A stretch of 64,000 nt of DNA from Paramagnetospirillum kuznetsovii (GCF_003284725.1 NZ_PGTO01000008.1:87260-151259); one strand, 5' to 3'. Shown: positions 1 through 10,170, counted from the first letter of the stretch. Made by a program: numbers and translations. The notes: generated by a model from the letters alone, not told the origin.

Positions 1-1661
1 GAGGTAAAATCGACGATGGTGTCGTCGAACCGTTCCAGCCTGCCTTCACGGGGGACGCGATCATTGAACAGGGCGATCAGCCGGTCGCGCACCAGCGGCC
101 AGTCTGAGGCGCGGTCGGGCCTGCCCTCGAAATAGGGGCGATGCGCCTCCACCAGTTCGGCCAGATGGGGTTCGCCCGCCAGATTGGCGTCGGCCAATCC
201 CCAGATGCGGCCGAAGGCCGGGTTGTAGAGGCGCAGCCTGCCGTCGCCCTTGAACACCGCCACGCCCTCGTGCAGATGGTCCAGGGTTTCGCGCTGCACC
301 GCCAGCATGGTGTTGAACGAGCGTTCCAGCGCCAGGGTGTCGGTGACGTCCTCATAGGTGAAGATCAGCCCGCCATAGGGATGGGCCGAGATCATGCGGC
401 GCAGGGTGCGGCCGTCGGGGAGGTGCAGCAGGGTCTCGGCGGCGTCGATCAGCGAGATGAAGCGCTTCAGCTCGTCTTCCTTATAGGCGCGGTAATCGGC
501 CACCTCGGGCAACAGGCGGCGTTCGCGCAAGCTGTCTAGAACCGCGCCATAGGTGGGCTGCGCCGCCAGCCAATCGGATTCCAACCGCCACAGCCGCATG
601 AAGGCGGTGTTGAAGAAGGTCAGCCGCGTGTCGGTGGAGAAAATGGCGATGGCGGTGGACAGATGTTCCAGCACTTCCGCATGGGCGCTGGCGTGGCGGG
701 CCAGTTCCGCCTGCAATTCCTCGATGCGGGTCAGGTCCATGGCGAAACCGGCGGTCAGCAACTCGCCGTCGCCGGTTTCGAAGGGGGCTTCGGTGATCTC
801 GGTGAAACGGCGCTGGCCGCCCAGCACCAGATGGAAACTCTCCGAGCGCGGCTCGCCCGCCGCGCGGGCACGGGCGGCCAAGGCGCGGGCTTCGCGCACC
901 GAACCGTCGGAGGCCAGTTCGATCTGCCCCGCCACCGCCGCCATCGGCGAAGCGGCATCCACCGAGCGGGCATAGGCGCGGTTCACATGGACCAGCGACA
1001 GATCGTCATCGCGCACCCAGACCGGCACCGACAACACGCCCAGCAGGCCGTCGAGCCGTTCGCGTTCCGCCGCCAGCCCGTCGATGCGCTCGGCCAGTTC
1101 CTCTTCCACCGCCGCGCCCTCGGTGACGTCGTGCATCCACACCAGATCGGCCAGGGCGGCGCCGTCGGCGTTGGAGGCGCGCACACCGGCGGCGCGCACC
1201 CGGCGGCCGCCGTCGCGCAGGCCGACTTCCAACTCGAAGCCTTGGCCGTCCTGCCTCAATTGGCGCACCGCCAGATCCAGCCGGGCGGCATCGGCGGCGG
1301 CGAAGGATTCCAGCACATCCATGAAGGTCGAATCGGTGCCCGCATACAGCCCCAGCAGCACCGCCAGCCGCCGCGAGCAGAGTTCCCGCTCGGCGAGCCA
1401 GCCGTAAAAACCGTCGGGCGCCGCCAGCAGGCTTTCCAGCATGCGTTCGGCGTCGGAACCGGCCTTGACCGCCTCCTTTTCCCAATTGGCCATGCGCCAG
1501 CGCAAGAATGCCAGGGCCGCCACCGCCGGAAGCAAGACCAGCAGCGCTCCGATTCCCATGGACAAGGGGTCCAGCCAAGCCGCGGGCACCGTCGCCTCCT
1601 GGGCGACGGCGGGCGCCGACAGCGAACTCAAAACCAGGACGGCCGCGATCACCGCGCGCAT
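1..1661 (-). CDS. PAS-domain sensor protein, N-terminal part (probable histidine kinase), runs off window
   Basis: The reading frame stays open from an ATG at 1661 to the left edge, so only the first 553 residues are visible. The start follows a good Shine-Dalgarno (GGGGAGAG, about 8 nt upstream). The protein begins with a signal-like hydrophobic stretch ending near APAVAQ, then a membrane segment at about residues 33-54 (MGIGALLVLLPAVAALAF). After that come repeated PAS-like blocks, for example FFNTAFMRLWRLESDWL and HLHEGVAVFKGDGRLRLYN, which resemble the PAS_7 type found in alphaproteobacterial sensor kinases. No kinase domain is visible because it would lie beyond base 1, so the kinase call is an inference from family architecture. 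Residues after each PAS block (the TYEDVTDTLALERSFN type) look like the usual PAC/linker. It could instead be a PAS protein with another output domain. Confidence 0.75.
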   Translation of the reverse strand, partial: MRAVIAAVLVLSSLSAPAVAQEATVPAAWLDPLSMGIGALLVLLPAVAALAFLRWRMANWEKEAVKAGSDAERMLESLLAAPDGFYGWLAERELCSRRLAVLLGLYAGTDSTFMDVLESFAAADAARLDLAVRQLRQDGQGFELEVGLRDGGRRVRAAGVRASNADGAALADLVWMHDVTEGAAVEEELAERIDGLAAERERLDGLLGVLSVPVWVRDDDLSLVHVNRAYARSVDAASPMAAVAGQIELASDGSVREARALAARARAAGEPRSESFHLVLGGQRRFTEITEAPFETGDGELLTAGFAMDLTRIEELQAELARHASAHAEVLEHLSTAIAIFSTDTRLTFFNTAFMRLWRLESDWLAAQPTYGAVLDSLRERRLLPEVADYRAYKEDELKRFISLIDAAETLLHLPDGRTLRRMISAHPYGGLIFTYEDVTDTLALERSFNTMLAVQRETLDHLHEGVAVFKGDGRLRLYNPAFGRIWGLADANLAGEPHLAELVEAHRPYFEGRPDRASDWPLVRDRLIALFNDRVPREGRLERFDDTIVDFT

Positions 1662-1752
1662 TGCGTCACTCTCCCCATGCCGGGGCCAAGGTGCCGCAAT
1701 GGGGCGGCGGACGCAAGTGCCGTAGGGGAAGACAGGCTCGCGCCACTTAATT

Positions 1753-1854
1753 CGTCACCCCCGTGAAAGCGGGGCTCCATGGTCGGAACAGCAGAGGGCA
1801 GGCCTCGAAATCGTGCCGCCTGACACATGGATTCCCGCCTTCGCGGGAATGACG
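1753..1854. repeat. Pair of inverted copies of a CCCGCNTTCGCGGG-type palindrome
   Basis: Positions 1753-1781 and 1826-1854 are inverted copies of one 29-bp element. Each copy is itself a hairpin (ATTCCCGC-CTT-CGCGGGAAT in the right copy). The left copy differs at about six positions that keep or nearly keep pairing. They lie between the sensor gene and the end of mtnP. Elements with the sequence GATTCCCGCCTTCGCGGGAATGACG are widespread intergenic repeats in proteobacteria. A transcription end function is possible but there is no U-tract. Confidence 0.7.
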
Positions 1855-1862
1855 ATGAAATT

Positions 1863-2750
<888 letters not shown>

Positions 2751-3371
2751 GATGACCTCGCCCTTGCCTTTTGTCGCAGGGCTGGTGTTAGGACAAAACG
2801 GCGGGAGAGGCAAGGGGAGGCCGCGCCACGGCACGAAGGCGGGCACCCGGCGCCGATACTCGGCATAGGCCTCGCCGTAGCGCCGCAGCAGGCGGTGTTC
2901 CTCGCAGGCGGTGCCGATCAGCAGGTACAGGCTGCCCCAGCAGGCCGTCGCCAGTCCCAGCGGCGACAGGGCCGCTCCCCACAGGATCAGGAAGGCCCCG
3001 GCATAGAGGGGATGGCGCAGCCGTGCATGGGGGCCGTCGGTGCGCAGGCCCTCGTCGGGGGCAAGCTCGGGGTGGCGCAACTGGGTCAGGCCGCCCAGCC
3101 TGCCCAGATCGTAGAAGCGGGCCGAGGCCAGCACGATGCCCCAGCCCATGAGATGGACCACGCCGAGGGACCAGCGGGCAAGCTCGGGCATGACGAAGAC
3201 GGCCCGGTCGCCCAGCAGTTTGGCGCCCAGCGCCGCCACCGCCAGGAACTGCAGGGTGGCAATCACATTGTATACAATGCGCGACCACCGCCCGAACCAT
3301 GTCCGCCCCGCCAGGGCGGAATGGGTCAGGCCGAAGACCAGCCAGGCCAGACCATAGGCGGCATGGTCCAT
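2751..3371 (-). CDS. NnrU/isoprenylcysteine-methyltransferase-like membrane protein, in frame with mtnP (no stop)
   Basis: This reading frame starts at ATG 3371, overlapping the stop of the upstream gene (TGATG). It encodes about 190 recognisable residues with four or five hydrophobic segments. The C-terminal signature of the phospholipid/isoprenylcysteine methyltransferase fold is visible: GPHARLRHPLYAGAF followed by EEHRLLRRYGEAYAEY and a VPAFVPW end. Substrate is unknown. Proteins of this family normally end soon after that motif. Here about 27 low-complexity residues (LPLPLPPFCPNTSPATKGKG) lead without a stop into mtnP at 2750. The end coordinate given is the last base before the mtnP start; the real translation stop is at 1863. 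Either a fusion protein is made, or the stop codon was lost or misread in sequencing. Confidence 0.7.
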
Positions 3372-3877
3372 CACTCGGGGTCTTCCTCCTCGATGCCGCC
3401 GCGCCGCACCGTGGCCAGCAGGCGGGCCGCTCCCAGCCGGTCGGTGGGGTCCAGTTCCACCACCTTGGACAGCGCCTCTTCCGATTCCGCGATGCGGCCC
3501 AGCCGCGCCAGCACATAGCCGGTGGCGATCAGGGTCTGCATCAGCAGCTTGGGCAGCGGCCCCAAGGTGACGGCGGTGCCCACGAAGGCGGCGTCATGGG
3601 GCTTGACCGCTCGCCAATCCTCGCCCAGTCCCAACGCGTCGAGGGCGAAGGCGACGCAGGAGCGGGCATGGGGTAGCGCCTCGTCCAGCCGATGGCGGTA
3701 GAAATAGAACTTATAGGCGCCGATGCGCGCCGCCAGGGCATCGGGCGCCAGGGCCAGGGCTTCGCGCACCTTGGCCTCGGCCGTCGCCTCGTCGTGCCAC
3801 TGCGCCCCCGCCGCTTTCAGCGCCGCCTGGGCCGCCTCGGGGAGATCGAGCGGCAATCCGTCCAGTTGGTCCAGCAT
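3371..3877 (-). CDS. TPR-like hypothetical protein
   Basis: This 168-residue acidic protein has a start at ATG 3877 supported by GGAGGG six to eight bases upstream. The sequence is helical with tetratricopeptide-like spacing: ATAEAKVREALALAPDALAARI near the N-terminus and IAESEEALSKVVELDPTDRL near the C-terminus. There is no signal peptide and no catalytic motif. It lies 10 bases after tgt and its stop overlaps the start of the membrane methyltransferase, so tgt, this gene, the methyltransferase and mtnP probably form one transcript. Function is unknown; a protein-protein scaffold role would fit TPR folds. Confidence 0.7.
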   Translation of the reverse strand: MLDQLDGLPLDLPEAAQAALKAAGAQWHDEATAEAKVREALALAPDALAARIGAYKFYFYRHRLDEALPHARSCVAFALDALGLGEDWRAVKPHDAAFVGTAVTLGPLPKLLMQTLIATGYVLARLGRIAESEEALSKVVELDPTDRLGAARLLATVRRGGIEEEDPE

Positions 3878-3887
3878 GGTCCCTCCG

Positions 3888-5018
3888 TCACAGCGCGGCG
3901 ATATCGCCTTGGGCTTCCAGTTCGGCGGCACGGGCCGCGAACGCCTCCACCCGCCCCTCGGCGATGGCGGCGCGCAGGGATCGCGTCAGATCCTGATAGG
4001 CCTGGATATTGTGCCATGTCAGCAGCATCGGCCCGAGGATTTCCTCGGAGCGGATGAGGTGATGCAGGTATGCGCGGGAATGATCGCGGCAGGCGGGGCA
4101 GGCGCAACCCTCTTCCAGCGGACGCGGATCGTCCTGGTGGCGCGCATTGCGCAGATTGACGGTGCCGCGCTTGGTGAAGGCCTGGGCGGTGCGGCCCGAG
4201 CGGGTCGGCATGACGCAGTCGAACATGTCGACGCCGCGCATCACCGCGCCGATGATGTCCGAGGGCCGCCCGACGCCCATCAGGTAGCGCGGCTTGTCCT
4301 CGGGCAGCAGCGGGGTGGTGACGTCGAGGGTGGCGAACATGGCCTCTTGCCCCTCGCCCACCGCGAGGCCGCCGATGGCATAGCCGTCAAAGCCGATCTC
4401 CAGCAGCGCCTTGGCCGATTCCGCCCGCAGATCGGGATAGATACCGCCCTGAACGATGCCGAACAGGCCATAGCCGGGACGGGGCGTGAAGGCCGCCTTG
4501 GAGCGCGCCGCCCAGCGCATGGACAGCCGCATGGACTCGGCCGCCTGTTGCGGCGTGGCGGGAAACGGGGTGCATTCGTCGAAGGCCATGGTGATGTCGG
4601 CGTCCAACTGCCGCTGGATTTCCATGGAGTTTTCCGGGGTCAGGCGATGCTTGGAGCCATCATGGTGGGACTGGAAGGTCACGCCGTCGGCATCCATCTT
4701 GCGCAGCTTGGCCAGGCTCATGACCTGGAAGCCGCCGGAATCGGTCAGGATCGGCCCCGGCCAGTTCATGAATTGGTGCAGCCCGCCCAGCCGTTCCACC
4801 CGATCGGCCCCCGGCCGCAGCATCAGATGATAAGTGTTGCCCAGCACGATCTGCGCCCCCGTGGCGGCCACCGAGCCGGGCAGCATGGCCTTCACCGTGC
4901 CCGCGGTTCCCACCGGCATGAAGGCCGGGGTGTCGATGACGCCGTGGGCGGTATGCACCCGCCCCAGCCGGGCCTGCCCGTCGGTAGCGAGAAGGTCGAA
5001 CTTGAAGTCTGTCATCAT
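3888..5018 (-). CDS. tgt: Queuine tRNA-ribosyltransferase (tRNA-guanine transglycosylase)
   Basis: The enzyme exchanges guanine 34 in GUN-anticodon tRNAs for preQ1, a step of queuosine synthesis. It is 376 residues from ATG 5018 (ATG 5015 is equally possible). Visible family blocks are [13 protein letters not shown] with the substrate-binding aspartate, [20 protein letters not shown], and [17 protein letters not shown] with the nucleophilic aspartate region. The C-terminal zinc site is [17 protein letters not shown]. queA, the next step in the pathway, lies about 250 bases upstream on the same strand beyond a repeat. queD and queE are elsewhere in the window (23996-25143). Confidence 0.97.
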   Translation of the reverse strand: MMTDFKFDLLATDGQARLGRVHTAHGVIDTPAFMPVGTAGTVKAMLPGSVAATGAQIVLGNTYHLMLRPGADRVERLGGLHQFMNWPGPILTDSGGFQVMSLAKLRKMDADGVTFQSHHDGSKHRLTPENSMEIQRQLDADITMAFDECTPFPATPQQAAESMRLSMRWAARSKAAFTPRPGYGLFGIVQGGIYPDLRAESAKALLEIGFDGYAIGGLAVGEGQEAMFATLDVTTPLLPEDKPRYLMGVGRPSDIIGAVMRGVDMFDCVMPTRSGRTAQAFTKRGTVNLRNARHQDDPRPLEEGCACPACRDHSRAYLHHLIRSEEILGPMLLTWHNIQAYQDLTRSLRAAIAEGRVEAFAARAAELEAQGDIAAL

Positions 5019-5110
5019 CGGTGGTTTCAACTCTTTTGATCATGAACGGGCTTGCGCCACGGCCGTCCGGTTTAAATCGGCCATCGGTGGCATGGGACAT
5101 GACGGTGGAT

Positions 5111-5234
5111 TTACCACCAAGGCACCAAGGACACCAAGAGATCGACACGGTTTCTTGCTCTCCGTGTGATGACGACGCGTCTGGGGGCGACCTCTTGCTC
5201 CGCCCTCTTGGTGACTTGGTGTCTTGGTGGTGAA
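5111..5234. repeat. Inverted repeat of CACCAAGG type between tgt and queA
   Basis: The left arm at 5111-5140 is a run of CACCAAGG/ACACCAAG units. The right arm at 5204-5234 is its reverse complement with a few changes (CTTGGTGACTTGGTGTCTTGG). The 63-base centre contains a second short hairpin (CACGG ... CCGTG). The tandem CACCAAG pattern is one I know as a dispersed intergenic repeat in many unrelated bacteria. It fills most of the tgt-queA gap, so a combined tgt-queA transcript would carry a large foldback. Confidence 0.8.
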
Positions 5235-5269
5235 TCATCGACAGCCGGTGGAGCGCGTCGCATGACGGA

Positions 5270-6307
5270 TCAGGGACTCGCCTTTCGCTCCAACAGACAG
5301 GCATCGCCATAGGAATAGAACCGGTAGCCCGAGGCCTTGGCGTGTTCATAGGCCGATTTCATGCGGTCCAGCCCCATGAAGGCCGAGACCAGCATGAACA
5401 GGGTCGAGCGCGGCAGATGGAAATTGGTCATCAAGACATCCACCAGTCTGAACCGGTAGCCCGGGGTGATGAAGATATCGGTGGCGGCGTCGAAGGGATG
5501 CAGGCATCCCGTCTCATCGGCGGCGCTTTCCAGCAGGCGCGCCGAGGTGGTGCCCACCGCCACCACCCGCCCGCCCGCCGATTTGGCGGCGTTGACGGCG
5601 GCGGCGGCATCGGCGGAGATCACCCCGATCTCGGAATGCATGCGGTGGTCGGCGGTATCGTCAACCTTGACCGGCAGGAAGGTGCCCGCCCCCACATGCA
5701 GGGTCACCGTCACCCGCCTGACTCCCCTGGCGTCAAGCTCGGCCAGCAAGTCCGGGGTGAAATGCAGCCCGGCGGTGGGGGCGGCGACGGCGCCCTTGGC
5801 GCGGGCGAAGACGGTCTGGTAATCACCCTTGTCGCGCTCGTCGGCCTGGCCCTTGCGGATATAGGGCGGCAGCGGCATGCGGCCGAACTCTTCCAGCGCC
5901 GCCAACAGCGCCTCGCCCGACTGGTCGAAGCGCAGCGTGACCTCCCCCGCCTCGCCCTTTTCCACCACCGCCGCCGAGAAGCCGTGGCCGAAGTCCACCC
6001 GGTCGCCGGGCCGCAGCTTCTTGGCGGGCCGCGCGAAGGCCTTCCACGAGTCCAGGGCGACGCGCTGATGCAAGGTGACCTCGACGCCCGCCTCGCCGCG
6101 TCGGCCGAACAGGCGGGCCGGAATGACGCGGGTATCGTTGAACACCATGACATCGCCGGGCTTCAGCATTCCCGCCAGTTCGGCCACCCGACCGTCGATC
6201 AGGCCTTGGGCGCCCACATGCAGCAGCCGCGCCGAACCGCGCGGTTCGGCCGGGCGCTCGGCGATCAGTTCGCGGGGGAGATCGAAGTCGAAATCGTCCA
6301 CTTTCAT
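5270..6307 (-). CDS. queA: S-adenosylmethionine:tRNA ribosyltransferase-isomerase
   Basis: QueA transfers and rearranges the ribosyl part of SAM onto preQ1 in tRNA to give epoxyqueuosine. The gene gives 345 residues from ATG 6307. Family blocks are [19 protein letters not shown] at the N-terminus, [48 protein letters not shown] and [17 protein letters not shown]. No clear Shine-Dalgarno lies upstream of the chosen start, but homology starts exactly there. It diverges from the iminopeptidase gene, with 85 bases between them that must hold both promoters. Confidence 0.97.
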   Translation of the reverse strand: MKVDDFDFDLPRELIAERPAEPRGSARLLHVGAQGLIDGRVAELAGMLKPGDVMVFNDTRVIPARLFGRRGEAGVEVTLHQRVALDSWKAFARPAKKLRPGDRVDFGHGFSAAVVEKGEAGEVTLRFDQSGEALLAALEEFGRMPLPPYIRKGQADERDKGDYQTVFARAKGAVAAPTAGLHFTPDLLAELDARGVRRVTVTLHVGAGTFLPVKVDDTADHRMHSEIGVISADAAAAVNAAKSAGGRVVAVGTTSARLLESAADETGCLHPFDAATDIFITPGYRFRLVDVLMTNFHLPRSTLFMLVSAFMGLDRMKSAYEHAKASGYRFYSYGDACLLERKASP

Positions 6308-6392
6308 AAACGCGGGTTTAGGCCGCCAATTTGGTGGCGTCAATGACCGGACGAACTGGCATAGTGGGCACGACCACAGATGACGAGGCCCA

Positions 6393-7337
6393 ATGGATCT
6401 GTTTCATCCCATCGATCCCGTCGCATCCGGGATGCTGTCGGTCGGCGATGGCCACCACGTCTACTGGGAGGTTTCCGGCAATCCGTCGGGACCGGTGGTG
6501 GTGTTTGTTCATGGCGGACCGGGGGCGGGAACGGCGCCCACCTATCGCCGCTTCTTCGACCCGTCGTTCTGGCGCATCGTGCTGTTCGACCAGCGCGGCT
6601 GCGGACGATCGCGCCCCCATGCCTCGGTGGAGGCCAACACCACCGCCCATCTGGTGGAAGACATGGAGGCGCTGCGCCGGTTCCTCGGCGTCGAGCGCTG
6701 GCTGCTGTTCGGCGGTTCGTGGGGCAGCACCCTGGCCCTGGCCTATGGCGAGACCCATCCGCGGAACTGCACCGGATTCGTCCTGCGCGGCGTCTTCCTG
6801 TTCCGCCCCGAGGAAGTGGACTGGTTCCTGTTCGGCATGCGGAACTTCTTCCCCGAGGCATGGCTTCGCTTCATGGATTTCCTGCCCGCCGCCGAACGCG
6901 CCGATCCGCTGGCCGCCTATATGCACCGGCTGAACGATCCCGATCCCGCCGTCCATCTGGCGGCGGCGCGGGTGTGGTGCGGCTACGAGGAAGCCTGCGC
7001 CCGCCTCTTGCCGCCACCCACGGCGCAACCTGAAACCGATGGCCCCGGCAATTTGGCCATGGCCCGCATCGAGGCCCATTACATGGTCCATGCCGGCTTC
7101 CTGGATCCCGACCAGTTGCTGCGGAACCTGGGCCGCATCCGCCACTTGCCCTGCATCATCGTCCAGGGGCGCTACGACATGGTCTGTCCGCCGGTCAGCG
7201 CCGACGATCTTGCCCGCTCCTGGCCGGGATGCAAGCTACGCCTGATCGCCGACGCCGGACATTCGGCCATGGAAATGGGAACCCGCTCGGGCCTGGTGGA
7301 AGCGGTGGAAGAGATGAAGGCGCGAATCCCGGGCTGA
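6393..7337 (+). CDS. pip: Proline iminopeptidase (alpha/beta hydrolase, S33 family)
   Basis: This cytosolic serine peptidase removes N-terminal proline from peptides. The 314-residue product has the oxyanion block [13 protein letters not shown], the [12 protein letters not shown] motif, the nucleophile elbow [13 protein letters not shown], the acid GRYDMVCPP and the catalytic histidine in [12 protein letters not shown]. All three catalytic residues are intact and the length is normal for the bacterial monomeric type. GAGG lies just upstream of the ATG. It stands alone, divergent from queA. Confidence 0.93.
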   Translation: MDLFHPIDPVASGMLSVGDGHHVYWEVSGNPSGPVVVFVHGGPGAGTAPTYRRFFDPSFWRIVLFDQRGCGRSRPHASVEANTTAHLVEDMEALRRFLGVERWLLFGGSWGSTLALAYGETHPRNCTGFVLRGVFLFRPEEVDWFLFGMRNFFPEAWLRFMDFLPAAERADPLAAYMHRLNDPDPAVHLAAARVWCGYEEACARLLPPPTAQPETDGPGNLAMARIEAHYMVHAGFLDPDQLLRNLGRIRHLPCIIVQGRYDMVCPPVSADDLARSWPGCKLRLIADAGHSAMEMGTRSGLVEAVEEMKARIPG

Positions 7338-7402
7338 TCACGGAACGACAGAAGCCCCGATCCATGCTATGATTGCCCTCATTGCCATCAATGAGGTGAG
7401 CC

Positions 7403-7642
7403 ATGACCGGAAGTCTCAGCGTTCGCAATCTGGACGACGATCTGATCGCCCGATTGAAACGCCGTGCCGCCCGCCACGGCCGTTCGGCCGAGGCCGAGCA
7501 TCGGGAAATTCTCCGCCAAGCCCTGACCGGCGAGCCTGAACCCTCCTTCGACGATCTGGCGGCCGAGTTCCGCGCCATGACGCGGGGACGTCGCCACACC
7601 CCGGCGGAAGCCCTGCTGCGCGAGGGGCGTGACGAACGGTGA
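7403..7642 (+). CDS. FitA/StbC-type ribbon-helix-helix antitoxin
   Basis: This 79-residue protein has an N-terminal ribbon-helix-helix (SLSVRNLDDDLIARLKRRAA) typical of FitA-like antitoxins that bind their own promoter and the partner PIN toxin. A strong GAGGTGAG site precedes the ATG. The stop overlaps the GTG start of the toxin by 4 bases (GTGA), so the two are translationally coupled. The C-terminal half (residues 40-79) should be the part that occupies the toxin active site. The 65-base gap upstream probably carries an autoregulated promoter. Confidence 0.88.
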   Translation: MTGSLSVRNLDDDLIARLKRRAARHGRSAEAEHREILRQALTGEPEPSFDDLAAEFRAMTRGRRHTPAEALLREGRDER

Positions 7643-8076
7643 GTGCTTTCATCATCGACGCAAGTGTCGCCATCAAATGGATCATAGAGGAGGAGGGAAG
7701 CCAGGCGGCCCTGGCCTTGCGCAAGCATTCCCTGGCCGCCCCCGATCTGCTGATGGCGGAATGCGCCAACATCCTATGGAAGAAGGCGCGCCGGGGAGAA
7801 CTTTCCGCCGACGAGGTCAGGCTTGCCGCCAGCCTGCTGATGCGCGCCGATATGGAGCTTATGCCCATGCGGCCCTTTCTGGAACCGGCCTCAGCCATCG
7901 CCATCGCTCTCGACCATTCCGCCTATGACTGCATCTATCTGGCCATGGCGGAGGCCGAGCAGCGAATTTTCGTAACCGCCGACGAACGCCTTTTGCGCAA
8001 GATTCACCAGGATCGGACAAAGCGATTTGTCTCGCTCGCCGTCAGTCTGGCCGAAGCGGACGCCAGACTCAATTAG
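7639..8076 (+). CDS. vapC: VapC/FitB-type PIN-domain ribonuclease toxin
   Basis: The 145-residue product is a complete PIN domain. Conserved acidic residues are visible: FIIDASVAIKW (first Asp), LLMAECANILWKK (Glu), SAYDCIYLAMAE (Asp) and VTADERLL (Asp). VapC toxins cleave tRNA or rRNA at specific sites; the target cannot be read from sequence. It starts at GTG 7639, overlapping the antitoxin stop. The pair appears intact and chromosomal, between the iminopeptidase and a signalling operon. Confidence 0.9.
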   Translation: MSAFIIDASVAIKWIIEEEGSQAALALRKHSLAAPDLLMAECANILWKKARRGELSADEVRLAASLLMRADMELMPMRPFLEPASAIAIALDHSAYDCIYLAMAEAEQRIFVTADERLLRKIHQDRTKRFVSLAVSLAEADARLN

Positions 8077-8107
8077 CGCAAAGCCGCGCAGCAAGGCATG
8101 ATGGGGC

Positions 8108-9778
8108 ATGTCGAAAATCCAACCTGACCAGGGCGCCGGTTCCAGCCATCTCGATCTGATGATCGAGATGACCAGCGAATTCGCCATGTCCCAGGACGTG
8201 GAAACCACCCTGCGGCTGGGTCTGACCCGGGTCACCGAGCGGCTGCATGCGGAAGCCTCGTCGCTGTTCCTGCTGGAGCCCGATACCGGCGAGCTGGTCT
8301 GTCACGCCAGCATCGGCCCCACCGATCTGACCGGACTGCGCCTTGCCCCCGGACGCGGCATCGTGTGGCGGACGGTGGATCTGGACAGCCCGCAACTGGT
8401 CAGGGACGCCCGGCTCGATCCCGATTTCGCCAATTCTGTGGATGACGCCACCGGCTTCGTCACCCGCTCCATCCTCTGCGCCCCCATGTCGTTCCGTGGC
8501 CAGAAGCTGGGCGCCATCGAATTGTTCAACAAGCAGGGCGGCGAGGCCTTTACCCCGACGGATGCCCAATTGCTGCGCGCCTTGTCCATGTCGTCGGCCC
8601 TGGCGCTGATCAATACGCGGCTGGTGGCGGGAATGGCGGAGCAGGAGGGCTTTCGCCGCGAACTGGCGCTGGCCTCGGAAATCCAGCGCGCCATGCTGCC
8701 GCCGCCCATGCCGCCCGGCTATCCCGTCCATGGCGTCAATCTGCCTGCGCGGGGCGTCTCGGGCGATTTCTACGAGATCGTGCCGCTGGCCGACGGCCGC
8801 ATCGCCTTCGCCATCGGCGACGTGTCAGGCAAGGGGGTCAACGCCTCGCTGCTGATGACCAAGACCGCCAGCCTGTTTCGCTGCCTCGCCAAGCGGGAAG
8901 ACGGACCCGGCCGCCTGCTGGCCGCCATCGACGCCGAACTCCACGAAACCGGACTGGCGGGCATGTTCGTCACCATGCTGGCCGGAATCCTCGACCCCAA
9001 GACCGGCCGGGTGGTGCTGGCCAATGCCGGGCACGAACCACCGCTGGTTCGCCGCGACGACGGCTTCCACGCCATCGAGGACGGCATGCCGCCCCTGGGC
9101 ATCGCGCCGGACCTGTTCGCCGACGGCTGCCCGGAAAGCGTGGTGGATCTGAACGGCGGCGCCCTTTATCTGTTCACCGATGGACTGACGGAGGTCAGAA
9201 CCCATGACGGCGGCATGCTGGGCAGCGACGGCGCCAAGGGATTGTTCGACGCCTTCGCCGCCATGCCGGCGGAAGAGCGCATCCAGGCGATCGTGCATTC
9301 CCTGGACGGCGCCGGAAGCCTGCGCGACGACGTCACCCTGGTGGTGGTGGAAGACGTCAGGCCCGGCGGTCAAAGCACGTTCATCCGCCGCTATTCGGCC
9401 CGCGCCGAGACCCTGGCGCAGATTCGCGCCGACGTGACGCGGACGGCGCGCGAATTGGGGTGCCATGACGACCTCGTCCAGGACGTGGTGCTGGCGGTGG
9501 ACGAGGCCTGCCAGAACGTCATCCGCCACGCCTATATGGGTGGCGACGGCGACGTGGTGGTGCAGGTGGAGCGCGACGAGGATCTTTTGGTCATACGACT
9601 TATGGACTTCGCTCCTCCCGTCGAAGTGGCTAAGATCAGGCCGAGGGCGCTCGATGATGTGCGGCCGGGCGGTTTGGGAACCCATCTGATGCGGTCCATC
9701 ATGGACCAAGTGGATTTTCTGCCGCCCCCGGCCGGAATCGGCAACCTGTTGCAAATGGTCAAGCGGATAAGCCCATGA
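8108..9778 (+). CDS. GAF - SpoIIE phosphatase - HATPase fusion (RsbU/RsbW-like partner-switching regulator)
   Basis: The product is 556 residues with three domains. A GAF sensor occupies about 20-175. A PP2C/SpoIIE phosphatase follows at about 205-405, with metal-binding GVSGDFYEIVPL and GDVSGKGVNASLLM and a later DDVTLVVVE aspartate. A GHKL kinase domain of the anti-sigma type sits at about 420-550, with N-box VDEACQNVIRHAY and a GLGTHLMRSIMD lid. Such fusions can both phosphorylate and dephosphorylate STAS proteins. The stop overlaps the start of a STAS gene (ATGA), which is the obvious substrate. No transmembrane segment is seen, so it is cytosolic. Downstream are Mla-type lipid transport genes. 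Confidence 0.92.
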   Translation: MSKIQPDQGAGSSHLDLMIEMTSEFAMSQDVETTLRLGLTRVTERLHAEASSLFLLEPDTGELVCHASIGPTDLTGLRLAPGRGIVWRTVDLDSPQLVRDARLDPDFANSVDDATGFVTRSILCAPMSFRGQKLGAIELFNKQGGEAFTPTDAQLLRALSMSSALALINTRLVAGMAEQEGFRRELALASEIQRAMLPPPMPPGYPVHGVNLPARGVSGDFYEIVPLADGRIAFAIGDVSGKGVNASLLMTKTASLFRCLAKREDGPGRLLAAIDAELHETGLAGMFVTMLAGILDPKTGRVVLANAGHEPPLVRRDDGFHAIEDGMPPLGIAPDLFADGCPESVVDLNGGALYLFTDGLTEVRTHDGGMLGSDGAKGLFDAFAAMPAEERIQAIVHSLDGAGSLRDDVTLVVVEDVRPGGQSTFIRRYSARAETLAQIRADVTRTARELGCHDDLVQDVVLAVDEACQNVIRHAYMGGDGDVVVQVERDEDLLVIRLMDFAPPVEVAKIRPRALDDVRPGGLGTHLMRSIMDQVDFLPPPAGIGNLLQMVKRISP

Positions 9779-10098
9779 TTATGCAAACCAGCCAAAGCGG
9801 CGCCGTCACCGTCGTCACCCTGTCCGGCGAGGTGGATCTCAGCCATTCACCCAATCTTCGCAAGGTCTTGATGGACCTGATGCTGGACAAGAAGGCGGTG
9901 GTGGTCGAGCTGTCGGGCGTCTCTTATATCGACAGCTCCGGCGTCGCCGGTCTGGTGGAGGCCTACCAGATGGCGCGCAAGAACGGCTCGCCCTTCACCC
10001 TGGCGGCCTTGGCCGATCCGGTGCGCCGGGTGCTGCAACTGGCCCGTCTCGACCGGGTCTTCACCATCGCCGACACGCTTGAGGCGGCATTGAAATAA
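9775..10098 (+). CDS. STAS-domain protein (anti-sigma factor antagonist / MlaB-like)
   Basis: This 107-residue single STAS domain carries the phosphorylatable serine motif SYIDSSGVAGLVEAY. Proteins of this kind switch partners depending on serine phosphorylation. Here the adjacent, overlapping gene encodes both a candidate kinase and phosphatase. The gene immediately precedes a Mla-type permease, and MlaB, the cytosolic subunit of the Mla transporter, is also a single STAS domain. This protein could therefore be the regulator RsbV-type, the MlaB subunit, or both. I cannot decide from sequence. Confidence 0.9.
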   Translation: MIMQTSQSGAVTVVTLSGEVDLSHSPNLRKVLMDLMLDKKAVVVELSGVSYIDSSGVAGLVEAYQMARKNGSPFTLAALADPVRRVLQLARLDRVFTIADTLEAALK

Positions 10099-10100
10099 AC

Positions 10101-10153
10101 TTGGAGCGCGGCCGTCCCGGCCGTATCGGCGGGCGAGACGCCCGCGCCCCGGC
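10101..10153. repeat. REP-like GC-rich palindrome, copy 1
   Basis: Between the STAS gene and mlaE lies a segment with GGAGCGCGGCCGTCC followed by GGCGGGCGAGACGCCCGCGCC. The second part is a hairpin (GGCG/CGCC stem). The same paired units recur at about 42984, 52385 and 55877, always between genes. Confidence 0.75.
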
Positions 10154-10170
10154 ATGAGGAGTGAGCGGGA

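Noticed and set aside
141..1766. Long plus-strand frames opposite the PAS sensor gene
   Set aside because: Their translations are low-complexity Gln/His/Arg-rich shadows of a high-GC minus-strand gene whose protein has clear PAS-like content.
5111..5234. Possible CRISPR array
   Set aside because: The short CACCAAG units are irregular, inverted and lack unique spacers of constant length; no cas genes occur.
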